58,778 bases of DNA from CAZEAC01 sp964510065 (lineage in GTDB: Bacteria; Bdellovibrionota_C; UBA2361; CAIXSY01): NCBI GenBank assembly GCA_964510065.1, contig CAZEAC010000027.1:1-58778 (forward strand), written 5' to 3'. Position 1 is the stretch's first letter; every line of letters starts with the position of its first letter. The translations under genes and the position numbers were made by a program. Positions 7,965 through 15,243 of this stretch are shown here, in pieces. The notes under the pieces were generated by a model. The model made no database searches and was not told where the DNA came from. It worked only from the letters and a program-made list of their open reading frames with translations.

Positions 7965-9569
7965 ATGGTGAATGCAGTATCTTCGCCAACAAGCCCTCCG
8001 CCGCGTAACAATAATCGCGCGGGAGATCTCTCATTAGTTGATGAATTAAAGGCGGCGCTCCCGCATAATGATGCTGCGGAAGAGCTTGCGAAATTGGCAC
8101 GGCATTTCGACAAGAGAGTAGCGCTCGGTGCTGTGAATGCGCTCAAAAACTGCGCGTCGTGGAGTGCCGGCTCGATTCTAAAGCAGGTCATCTTCGAAGA
8201 GAGCCGTCCGCTCGAGGTCCGCGTGGCCGCAATTGAAGTGCTTGGAAGCTCACGCGTTCAAGCTTCTGCGTTCCGTGACGATCTACAGCTTGTTGTATCG
8301 TCGTGCGCAATTGAGGGCGATAAGGAAGAGTATCAGTTTTCAAGAAATTTACGCGTGGCGGCCTATGTGTGCCTGCCGCAAAGCCAACGTCCGCGAATTG
8401 ATTCCGAACTGCAGCAGATAATTATTTCTCGCCGTGAGCTTGATCCCGTGGTGTGTGATCTAGTCGAGAGGCGCGCTTCGGCAGGTCGGCGTGACTGGCG
8501 CCAGTTTGCTACCACAATTCATGATAAACATACGGTGCAGCTGGACCAGCTTGGTTTAATTGCGCAGTCTATCGCCACGCTTTCCGCTGCCAGCACAGGT
8601 GTCGTACTTGAGGAAAGGCTTCGCGCCCTTGATGCTCTGAAAAGCACCCAGGACGAAAAAGCTTTTTGCGCAATAGCGACAATTTTTGGTGAAAGCTCAG
8701 AGAGTCCTTCGCGCTACCGCAATCCGCGCCTTCGTCTCGCTGCAGTATCTGCGCTTTGGGAATGTGCACAGGCGCAGGGGCGGGAAAAACAGGGCGCTGA
8801 GATACTATCGAAAGTCCTTTGTAACTCCCACGAGCTCAGAGATGTTCGCAGCGCCGCGCTGGCGCCATTGGTAAGTAGTTGGCGCGGTGTTCCGTTTGTG
8901 GTTGATTTTCTTGGTAATCTCGAGCAGGAGCGTGGTCCGATTCGGCAGGAGCTTGAAGCGCAAGCTTCAATCGCTATTCAGGAGAAGCTTCGTAAGAATC
9001 CGCGAACTGTAAGATCGTATGAGAATAAACTTTTGCAAGCTGCGGGAGATGAGAATCTTCCGACTCACAGCCGTGCGGCGGCGCTTCGCGCCCTCGGAAA
9101 CTGCGGTGTCGTGGCCTATCCATCGGCGGCGGCGCGCTTTTTGTCTGCGCAGTTCCCGCAGGAGATTCGCGAAGCGGTACTGTTGGGGCTTAAAGGTTGT
9201 AAGCGAATGACCGATCTTCGCCATCTGTTTGCGTTTGCGTGCAATTGTCTAGAGCCTAAGACGCTGCGGCTTACGGCGATCGACGGTCTTGCCGTCGCCG
9301 CTAATTCCGGAGCCACCGCGGCGCTCATTGAGATTATCGCGAACAGAAATGACGATAGTGAGATTCGTAAAGCTGCTGCGTGTGCGATTGGTCCAAATGC
9401 TGCGCGACATTTGATGAAGCGATTGCCGGAGTTTCGGGATGATCCAATTGTCGGGGCGCGAATTTGCGAGATTCTTGATTTGGCAGCGAAGTCACGCGGA
9501 CCGACACTCACCGTGGGTATAAAAGCGGCGGTTCAAAAAGTTGTAAACCTTCGAGCAGGAGAGCTTTAA
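7965..9569 (+). CDS. Cytoplasmic HEAT-repeat protein coupled to an ABC exporter gene
   Basis: 534 residues without a signal peptide or membrane segment. The protein is built from repeated helix pairs of HEAT/PBS-lyase type, for example LEVRVAAIEVLGSS, NPRLRLAAVSALWEC, THSRAAALRALGNCG and SEIRKAAACAIGP, spaced roughly 30-40 residues apart along its full length. Such solenoids bind partner proteins or nucleic acids; no catalytic site is seen. It starts 12 bases after the ABC exporter stop, so the two are almost certainly cotranscribed. Unlike the mirror-image HEAT protein (2716-4233) it seems to stay in the cytoplasm, where it could touch the exporter's ATPase domain. That role is an inference from position only. 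Confidence 0.75.
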   Translation: MVNAVSSPTSPPPRNNNRAGDLSLVDELKAALPHNDAAEELAKLARHFDKRVALGAVNALKNCASWSAGSILKQVIFEESRPLEVRVAAIEVLGSSRVQASAFRDDLQLVVSSCAIEGDKEEYQFSRNLRVAAYVCLPQSQRPRIDSELQQIIISRRELDPVVCDLVERRASAGRRDWRQFATTIHDKHTVQLDQLGLIAQSIATLSAASTGVVLEERLRALDALKSTQDEKAFCAIATIFGESSESPSRYRNPRLRLAAVSALWECAQAQGREKQGAEILSKVLCNSHELRDVRSAALAPLVSSWRGVPFVVDFLGNLEQERGPIRQELEAQASIAIQEKLRKNPRTVRSYENKLLQAAGDENLPTHSRAAALRALGNCGVVAYPSAAARFLSAQFPQEIREAVLLGLKGCKRMTDLRHLFAFACNCLEPKTLRLTAIDGLAVAANSGATAALIEIIANRNDDSEIRKAAACAIGPNAARHLMKRLPEFRDDPIVGARICEILDLAAKSRGPTLTVGIKAAVQKVVNLRAGEL

Positions 9570-9584
9570 TCGACGATCTGAAAG

Positions 9585-11789
9585 TTACTGCTTCAGTAGA
9601 TTTTCAGCCAGCACCTCGGCGAGATCTCTTACCTTCAGCGCTTCCTCGCGATTTGTTAGCTTAATCCCATCTTCCATCATCTGCATACAGAAAGGGCAGG
9701 CAGTCGCTACCTGTGAGGCCCCGCTCGCGGCTGCTTCTTCAGCGCGACGCACGTTGACTCGCGATCCAATCTTTAGATCCATCCAGAAGTGGCCGCCCCC
9801 CGCGCCGCAACAAAGCCCGCGGTCACGGCTATTTTCCATCTCTATTATTGGCAGCCTTGAGACTGAGGTCAGTACTTCTCGCGGTGCATCATACTCATCA
9901 TTGTAGCGACCAAGATAGCAAGGATCATGGAAGGTGGTTCTCTCAAGTGCTCCTTCTTTCACCTTAAGTTTGCCCTGCGATAATAGTCGTTTAAGGAGCT
10001 GACTGTGGTGGATAATCTCCGGTGAGCGTCCATTGCCTAGATTCCCCAGCTGCGGGTATTCGTTCTTTATCGTGTTAAAGCAGTGCGGACAATTTGCCAC
10101 AATGGTCGAAAAAGTAATGGAAGCGAGCGTTCCGATATTCTTCTTCGCCAGCGTCTGGAACAAATTTTCTTCGCCAAGCCTTCGTGCCGGATCGCCGCTG
10201 CAGCCCTCAGCGGTACCTAAAATTCCAAAATTTAGCCCGGCCTCTTTCATAAGTGTGACAAGCGCTCGCGCAATCTTTTGCTTTCTCGGATCGAAAGAGG
10301 AAACGCAACCTACCCAGTATAAGTAGTCAACGCTATCTCCAGGCTGCAAAATTCGCACACTAAGATCTTCGAGCCACTTAATCCTGTCCTCTGGCGCTCC
10401 GTAGGGATTCGCCCTGTTCTCGAGCGCGCGAAGCGTCTTTTGGGCTTCGCTCGGAACTTCACCCTGCATTACGGTGAGATTTCTTCGCACCTCGACAATC
10501 TGGTCGACATGATTTATTCCGACGGGGCAGGCGTTGACGCAGGCCATGCACGTGGTGCACGACCAAAAAACGCCATCTTCCATAACCTCGTGAGCAATTT
10601 TTTGATCGGCTGAGGCTCCTAAGCGCTTCACTGATTGCTGCACAAGCAGATTCTCGCTGCGATACTCACCATTTGCGACATAGCCCTGTCCATCTTCTGC
10701 GCGGCGCACGCCGCTTGAAGAGAGATACAGATCGACAGTGAGATGGCGGTCAAGCTCACGAAGCGGTGCAGGGAGCTTTGATTCACCGAGTTTGCCCTCG
10801 GCATTGAGAATCAGCGCGTGATTTCGAGTGTCGAGAATGAGCCATTTGGGAGAAAGTGGTTTGCCGGTGAGGAACGCCGGGCACACCTCCTGGCAACGGC
10901 CACAGCTTGTACAGGCATCGAGATCGAGGAGCTGCTTCCAAGTGTAATCTTTTAAAGTAGCATTGCCGATCGAGAAATCGTCGCCAGACTCGACCAGTTT
11001 TTCTATGTCTCCGGGGAAGGAGAGCGCTCCCTTTGGCCGTTCACGAGAACGAAAAAAAAGATTTATTGGACTTGAGATAATATGAAAAAACTTAGTGTAG
11101 GGAATTAGTGCGATAAAGCTAAAGACAGTTACGGTGTGAAACCACCAGGCAATTTTATGTAACAGCTCGGCGTTTGAAATACTTACCGCCCAGAAAAAGC
11201 GCGCAGTTAAAAGCCCGATTGGCGAATACTTGGCCCAGGGATCTTGGGTTGCATGAATCCGCAAACCTTCAAGAAGGAAGCCCTGAACAATCAGCGCAGA
11301 AAGTAGCAGCAACATCAGGCAGTCGCTTAAGCTGCTGTGGATCTCTTTGCTTTGACTAATGTAGCGCCGATGAGCAGCAAGAAGGCAGCCGACGAGTACC
11401 CCAAAGCCAAGGCAATCACTAAGTACCGTGAGAAGAAGATAGAAGCGGCCACGATAAATCTCGATTCCAAGATCGTGGTCGAGAAAAACCATTGTGGTAG
11501 TAAAGAGCAGGGTCGCAAATCCAACGTAGATAAGGGTATGAAAGACACCAGGGGAAGGCTTTCGAACGACACCGCGTTGCGCCACGCCCCAACTGAACAG
11601 GTCAGCAAGCCTCCGAGAGAGCGATATTTTGCCAAGCGCGGCAGCTTTTCCCGACTTCCAAAACTCAATGCGTCGCCAAAGCGCTACCGCGGCGAGCGCC
11701 AGCGAAAGCAGCATTAGGGAATACATTATTATGACGGTACAAAGACCGGCGACATTCCAAAGAATCTCTCTTGAGGCTTCGGCTGGCAT
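9585..11789 (-). CDS. Membrane Fe-S oxidoreductase with NarI-like, dicluster and CCG domains (ETF:quinone / HdrD-like)
   Basis: 734 residues from the ATG at 11789; a TTG at 11807 would add six. Residues 1-245 have five to six membrane helices with several His, resembling the nitrate reductase gamma (NarI) cytochrome b domain. About residue 291 is CTSCGRCQEVCP and about 409 is CTTCMACVNACPVG, giving two [4Fe-4S] clusters. Two cysteine-rich CCG-type domains follow: the first ends in a variant EGCSGDPARR (about 529), the second in the classical GLCCGAGGGHFW (about 657). This fusion is the architecture of the DUF224/EMO proteins thought to pass electrons between ETF, often from fatty-acid oxidation, and the quinone pool. 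No etfAB genes are nearby. It is a single gene, divergent from the CorC-like gene. Confidence 0.85.
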   Translation of the reverse strand: MPAEASREILWNVAGLCTVIIMYSLMLLSLALAAVALWRRIEFWKSGKAAALGKISLSRRLADLFSWGVAQRGVVRKPSPGVFHTLIYVGFATLLFTTTMVFLDHDLGIEIYRGRFYLLLTVLSDCLGFGVLVGCLLAAHRRYISQSKEIHSSLSDCLMLLLLSALIVQGFLLEGLRIHATQDPWAKYSPIGLLTARFFWAVSISNAELLHKIAWWFHTVTVFSFIALIPYTKFFHIISSPINLFFRSRERPKGALSFPGDIEKLVESGDDFSIGNATLKDYTWKQLLDLDACTSCGRCQEVCPAFLTGKPLSPKWLILDTRNHALILNAEGKLGESKLPAPLRELDRHLTVDLYLSSSGVRRAEDGQGYVANGEYRSENLLVQQSVKRLGASADQKIAHEVMEDGVFWSCTTCMACVNACPVGINHVDQIVEVRRNLTVMQGEVPSEAQKTLRALENRANPYGAPEDRIKWLEDLSVRILQPGDSVDYLYWVGCVSSFDPRKQKIARALVTLMKEAGLNFGILGTAEGCSGDPARRLGEENLFQTLAKKNIGTLASITFSTIVANCPHCFNTIKNEYPQLGNLGNGRSPEIIHHSQLLKRLLSQGKLKVKEGALERTTFHDPCYLGRYNDEYDAPREVLTSVSRLPIIEMENSRDRGLCCGAGGGHFWMDLKIGSRVNVRRAEEAAASGASQVATACPFCMQMMEDGIKLTNREEALKVRDLAEVLAENLLKQ

Positions 11790-11903
11790 ACGGAATGGGT
11801 GCTCCAAAAAAGAACAAGCGATGTCAGGCTGTTATCATACGACTGCGGCATTGGCATTGACAACTCCCTGTTATGGCTCCAGAATTTAATAAAGGAGGTT
11901 TTT

Positions 11904-13259
11904 ATCACATACACTTTACTGGGCGGGTTAATAACGCTCATATTGCTTTACTGCCTCTGCACAGCTTCGACCGTCGCATTACGTAAGAGCCGAAAATCCA
12001 GGCTTAATGAACTTAAGGACACCAGGGCCTTTGGTGCCCGCCTTGCACTCGTTGCGCTCGATGCAACCGACCGGCTGCAGATGTCTTTGCAGTTTACCTC
12101 TTATATTGCCGCCATTTTTAGCGGAGCGTTCCTTTTCTATCTAGTTCCCCTGGTCTGGGGATTTGACGCGCCCACTGCTTTAATTGCTGTCGCCGAAGTT
12201 TTGAGTGTGTTGTTTTGTCTTTTTGTGGGGCTTCTCTGTTCGCAGCTCGGCAGAGCGATGGCTTATCGCATGCCCGAGAGAGTGCTCCTGCGCTTGTGCT
12301 GGTTTGTAATTCTCGTCGGAAATATTTCATTTCCTTTCGTGCGGTTGCTTTCGCGTGCGGTCGATCGAGTTCTTTCGGGCTGGAAGATCCCAATGCCAAC
12401 TGAGCAGGAGCTTGCCGCCTCACACGAGGAGATTAGCGAAATTGTAGCAAGAAGTAGTGAAGCCGGTGCAATCGATCCGGAAGAACGCGAGCTTATTCAA
12501 GGTGCCTTGGCCTTTTCTGATACCGTCGTACGCGAGGTAATGACGCCACGCGGAGAGATTGTGGCGATTGGTATGGAGGAGTCTCTTGAAGCAATAGTTT
12601 CAGTCCTCTCGAAGGAGGGGGTCTCTAGAATTTTAATTAGCGGCGACAATATTGATGATGTAAAGGGTGTCGTCTTAGCAAAAGATCTGCTTCCGCTGAT
12701 GTTTTCTGAGAAACGCAGTGAATTCAAACTTAGTGATCACTTACGACCGGCCTATATTGTCCCGGAAAGTAAGAAAGTCGACGAGCTTCTCAGTGAATTT
12801 CGGCGTAAGGGAATTCACTTTGCGGTTGTACTTAATGAGATGGGCGGTGTCGATGGCGTCGTGACGCTTGAAGATCTACTGGAAGAGCTTGTCGGCGAGA
12901 TTGTTGATGAGCATGATAAGCCGGGGAGTGAAATTAAGGTTAGAAAGACTAAATCGGGAGATCTGTTAGTGTCCGGTGCAGCGCTTGTCGACGATTTAAA
13001 TCGGCAGTATGGATTGGCTATCCCTTTGGGCGAATACGATTCACTCGGCGGCTTCTTGATTAACTGCACCGGGCATATTCCGCAGCCTGGCGAGCTGATT
13101 GAGCGCGCTGGTATGCGCTTTCGGGTCGAGGAGGTCAGCCGCAAGCGCATCACGCTCGTTCGCGTGCATCAAGATAAAAAGGGAAGCATGCTTGAAGAGG
13201 GGGCGGGGGCTGAGAGGGAAGCTAGTGTGGATGCCCCTCGTGTCGCCACTCGAAGTTAG
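11904..13259 (+). CDS. CNNM/CorC-family membrane protein with CBS pair (HlyC/CorC-like), probable ATC start
   Basis: About 451 residues. The N-terminal 170 residues are a CNNM (DUF21) membrane domain, with the typical sequence ASTVALRKSRKSRLNEL after helix 1. Then come the linker EREL.QGALAFSDTVVREVMTPR, two CBS domains (about 200-320, ending GVDGVVTLEDLLEELVGEIVDE) and a CorC_HlyC transporter-associated domain. Relatives act in magnesium or cobalt efflux or ion homeostasis. No ATG, GTG or TTG lies in the right place: a frame-wide GTG at 11799 is inside the start region of the divergent gene. The strongest Shine-Dalgarno in the area, AAAGGAGG at 11891-11898, stands 5 bases before an in-frame ATC at 11904 that gives exactly the expected N-terminus. 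I therefore call an ATC start. Confidence 0.83.
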   Translation: MTYTLLGGLITLILLYCLCTASTVALRKSRKSRLNELKDTRAFGARLALVALDATDRLQMSLQFTSYIAAIFSGAFLFYLVPLVWGFDAPTALIAVAEVLSVLFCLFVGLLCSQLGRAMAYRMPERVLLRLCWFVILVGNISFPFVRLLSRAVDRVLSGWKIPMPTEQELAASHEEISEIVARSSEAGAIDPEERELIQGALAFSDTVVREVMTPRGEIVAIGMEESLEAIVSVLSKEGVSRILISGDNIDDVKGVVLAKDLLPLMFSEKRSEFKLSDHLRPAYIVPESKKVDELLSEFRRKGIHFAVVLNEMGGVDGVVTLEDLLEELVGEIVDEHDKPGSEIKVRKTKSGDLLVSGAALVDDLNRQYGLAIPLGEYDSLGGFLINCTGHIPQPGELIERAGMRFRVEEVSRKRITLVRVHQDKKGSMLEEGAGAEREASVDAPRVATRS

Positions 13260-13558
13260 TAGCGGCCTTGCGACGCTCTTGAAGTAACTGCGCATTAGCC
13301 CCGTGACCTCTGTGCTTAACTTGTTGTTTTTATAGGCACGGATGTCGCGGCGGTACACAGCGTCGTAGTTGCTGCCTACAGTGTATGAGCAAATGCCGCT
13401 TGAAACGCTAAGAACTCTCGATACTTATCCATTTTTAAAGCTCGAATCGAATCGTCGCGCCGTCGACTCTAAACAACATAGGCCGGAATAAGGATTCTGA
13501 GCCTTCCGCGTGGGCATTCAATGGAGCCTAGACGGTAACTTTTTCAAAATCGGCGAAC
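13260..13558. other. Intergenic stretch with a repeat remnant
   Basis: About 300 bases without a convincing gene. At 13284-13314 it holds a left-end remnant of the CACAGAG repeat family (see separate entry). I see no good promoter pair or terminator in the rest, although the coiled-coil gene at 13559 must be transcribed from somewhere here. Confidence 0.5.
13284..13314. repeat. Remnant of the CACAGAG repeat (left end plus part of the arm)
   Basis: GTAACTGCGCATTAGCCCC (13284-13302) matches the outer arm seen in the complete copy at 55570-55714, where the reverse complement of the right end reads GTAACTACTCATTAGCCCC. It is followed directly by GTGACCTCTGTG, part of the central arm. The 12-15 bases normally between these parts and the whole right half are missing. 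It lies 25 bases after the CorC-like stop codon. Confidence 0.6.
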
Positions 13559-13954
13559 ATGGAGTCTGAGAGTAATAAAGAAAGCCAATCCTCGAATACC
13601 GAGATTTCAATTATTGATACCCCTCGTGAAGTCAGTGCGCTCACGGTGGGACGGATGTTGGGGCTGGCCACGTCCACTGATTTGAAGCTCCTTGAGGGCA
13701 AGCTCGATCTGCTTCTGGCAAAAGTTAATACGCTCACGCAGCGCTTTGAGAAGTTGAGTTCGTCGGCTAATAATTTCCCTTCGACAAGCGACCTGGATCG
13801 AATTGAAGTTTCGATTGTCTCGCTTCGAAACGCACTCAAGGAAATCGGCGGGATGACTGGAGAAAGCGGCACAGCGGTTCCGGCTAAAGAGGAAAGCCCC
13901 AAGCGCGCGAACAGGCCAAATGTGTTCGCCGCGAAGCCTTCGACGGGCGAATAA
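13559..13954 (+). CDS. Small coiled-coil protein of unknown function
   Basis: 131 residues, soluble, no signal peptide. Residues 1-20 are Ser/Glu/Asn-rich and probably disordered. Residues about 40-105 have a heptad-like pattern of Leu, Val and Ile (STDLKLLEGKLDLLLAKVNTLTQRFEKL and a second segment DRIEVSIVSLRNALKEIG), so a two-segment coiled coil is likely. The C-terminal 30 residues are low-complexity. The gene sits 16 bases before the PHP-like gene, whose ribosome binding site lies in that gap, so the two form an operon ahead of dnaE. The start ATG has no clear ribosome binding site but an in-frame stop lies 30 bases upstream, which fixes it. The family is not recognised. Confidence 0.6.
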   Translation: MESESNKESQSSNTEISIIDTPREVSALTVGRMLGLATSTDLKLLEGKLDLLLAKVNTLTQRFEKLSSSANNFPSTSDLDRIEVSIVSLRNALKEIGGMTGESGTAVPAKEESPKRANRPNVFAAKPSTGE

Positions 13955-13970
13955 TTTTATCAGGAGCGTT

Positions 13971-14822
13971 ATGACCGATCAGAAAAAGAATAGCTCGCTT
14001 ACTCAGTTAATTGAGGCGGAATCCGAGCTCGAGATATCATCGGTGATTCCCGACGCAGCGGGAAATGTGGTCACCCATGTGCAAAAGAAGAAGCTGCGAC
14101 AGCGAAGCTATGTACTTGATTTGCGAATTCAGAGCCCTGCTTCTCTTGGTTATCACGGCATCGAAGGTATCGATCCTGCGCCCGCGCTGGTACGATTGGC
14201 CAAGGTCAAGGGGATCGATATTATCGGGATTACCGATTTCTATGACACGAAGTTTCTTGAAAAGGTTCGGAACGCTGCGGTCGGTAGCGCAGTCACCGTA
14301 ATTCCCGGTGTGGCAATACGCTGCAAAGTCGGGGCTTGTGATGATATCTCGATGCTAGCGCTTTTTAGCGAGGTAACTCCAGTTGAGAAAATTCAGGAGA
14401 TGCTTGCGGTGCTTGAAGTGCCAGTGAGCGCTTCTGGTAATCACTCTTATGTGGTCAATCGCACTATTGATCAAATCTTGGAGACGTTTGAGCAGTTTGG
14501 CGCGCTTGCATTACCGAGTCGAGTAGACAAGAGCCCGCATCGCCTCTACGAACTGCCGAAGCTGGTCGAACAATATGGTTTTCGCGCGTTCGATCTGGCT
14601 TATCACGATTCGACAGCAATTTTTAAAAGGCAGTGGCCAAAGCGGAAATTTAGCCTCTGGAGCTTCTCAAACGCCAATGCGCTCGCGCAGGTGGGTAGCC
14701 GCGTCGCCAAAGTAAAACTGGATGAGCCTAATTTTGAGATGATTCGCGTTCTCTTAGAGCGAGATTTCGCCGAGCCGCCGCAAAAGACACGTCGCGTTGC
14801 CGCTTCGTCGAAGCGCGCATAG
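13971..14822 (+). CDS. PHP-domain-like protein lacking the usual metal ligands
   Basis: 283 residues from the ATG at 13971, chosen because CAGGAG lies just before it; a frame extension to 13920 is not needed. The segment VLDLRIQSPAS (about residue 48) followed by ALVRLAKVKGIDIIGITDFYD (about 78-90) is the layout of the PHP phosphoesterase family, where one expects DLHxHS and ITDHN. Here the two His of motif I are Arg and Gln, and the His of motif II is Phe. Later parts (VIPGVAIRC, LPSRVDKSPHR, AFDLAYHDS) also keep the order of the family. I infer a PHP fold that has lost its metal centre and so its hydrolase activity, perhaps now a binding or regulatory protein. It is cotranscribed with the coiled-coil gene and lies 0.4 kb before dnaE, whose own PHP domain is intact. 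Confidence 0.65.
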   Translation: MTDQKKNSSLTQLIEAESELEISSVIPDAAGNVVTHVQKKKLRQRSYVLDLRIQSPASLGYHGIEGIDPAPALVRLAKVKGIDIIGITDFYDTKFLEKVRNAAVGSAVTVIPGVAIRCKVGACDDISMLALFSEVTPVEKIQEMLAVLEVPVSASGNHSYVVNRTIDQILETFEQFGALALPSRVDKSPHRLYELPKLVEQYGFRAFDLAYHDSTAIFKRQWPKRKFSLWSFSNANALAQVGSRVAKVKLDEPNFEMIRVLLERDFAEPPQKTRRVAASSKRA

Positions 14823-14847
14823 TTACTCAGAGGTTCCGCAGCTTAAA

Positions 14848-15078
14848 TTATCGATGTAGCTCTCGTGGCTGGTCTGCACGCCGAGCTTTACCCATCTCTG
14901 GAGAAATTGCGAACCAGCCAGCGCAAAGAAACAGCATCCCCAAACAGAAAATCATCGCCAATTCAATTGAATAGGCAAGTGACGCTATTCCCCCAACTAC
15001 TGCTATTGCTATCAGTGAAACCTCGTTTACGAGGTCTATGTCTTCTCGACTATTTTCACTACCGTCTAAGTCCTTCAT
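14848..15078 (-). CDS. Small membrane protein with two hydrophobic helices, unknown function
   Basis: 76 residues from the ATG at 15078, preceded by CAGGAGAATATGCG, a good ribosome binding site at proper spacing; this supports a real gene although it is short. Residues 1-20 are acidic and polar (DLDGSENSREDIDL). Residues about 20-38 and 42-60 are two hydrophobic segments (VSLIAIAVVGGIASLAYS and AMIFCLGMLFLCAGWF), and the tail is basic (KARRADQPRELHR), giving a helical hairpin by the positive-inside rule. It is transcribed away from dnaE, towards the PHP-like gene with only 25 bases between the stops. No family is recognised. Confidence 0.6.
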   Translation of the reverse strand: MKDLDGSENSREDIDLVNEVSLIAIAVVGGIASLAYSIELAMIFCLGMLFLCAGWFAISPEMGKARRADQPRELHR

Positions 15079-15172
15079 CGCATATTCTCCTGAGACGTGC
15101 ATTCACTGCATACGCAGGCCAACAAGGAACGATAGCACCGGTCGGAGCGAAAATGTTAGTGAAATCCTAACG

Positions 15173-15201
15173 CGAGAATATATGTTCTCGTCTTATCCAC
15201 A
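15173..15201 (+). promoter_or_regulatory. Palindrome and DnaA box upstream of dnaE
   Basis: CGAGAATATATGTTCTCG (15173-15190) is an inverted repeat with 6-base arms around a 6-base spacer, the shape of a dimeric repressor site. Three bases later comes TTATCCACA (15193-15201), a perfect consensus DnaA box. Both lie 43-71 bases before the dnaE start chosen here, and also between dnaE and the divergent small membrane gene. The core GAATATATGTTC resembles the GAAC-N4-GTTC layout of Gram-positive-type LexA boxes, but the outer bases differ, so the binding protein is a guess. Confidence 0.45.
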
Positions 15202-15243
15202 GGGTTGCCGCGGCCGAACTCCCGAGGTAATCTGTCCCTCGCT

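Noticed and set aside
2716..9569. ABC+HEAT cluster as a phage-defence island
   Set aside because: No nuclease, helicase, toxin or sensor domain is present; transport with scaffold proteins explains the genes better.
14822..14842. Another remnant of the CACAGAG repeat after the PHP-like gene (AGTTACTCAGAGGTTCC)
   Set aside because: Similarity is short and may be chance.
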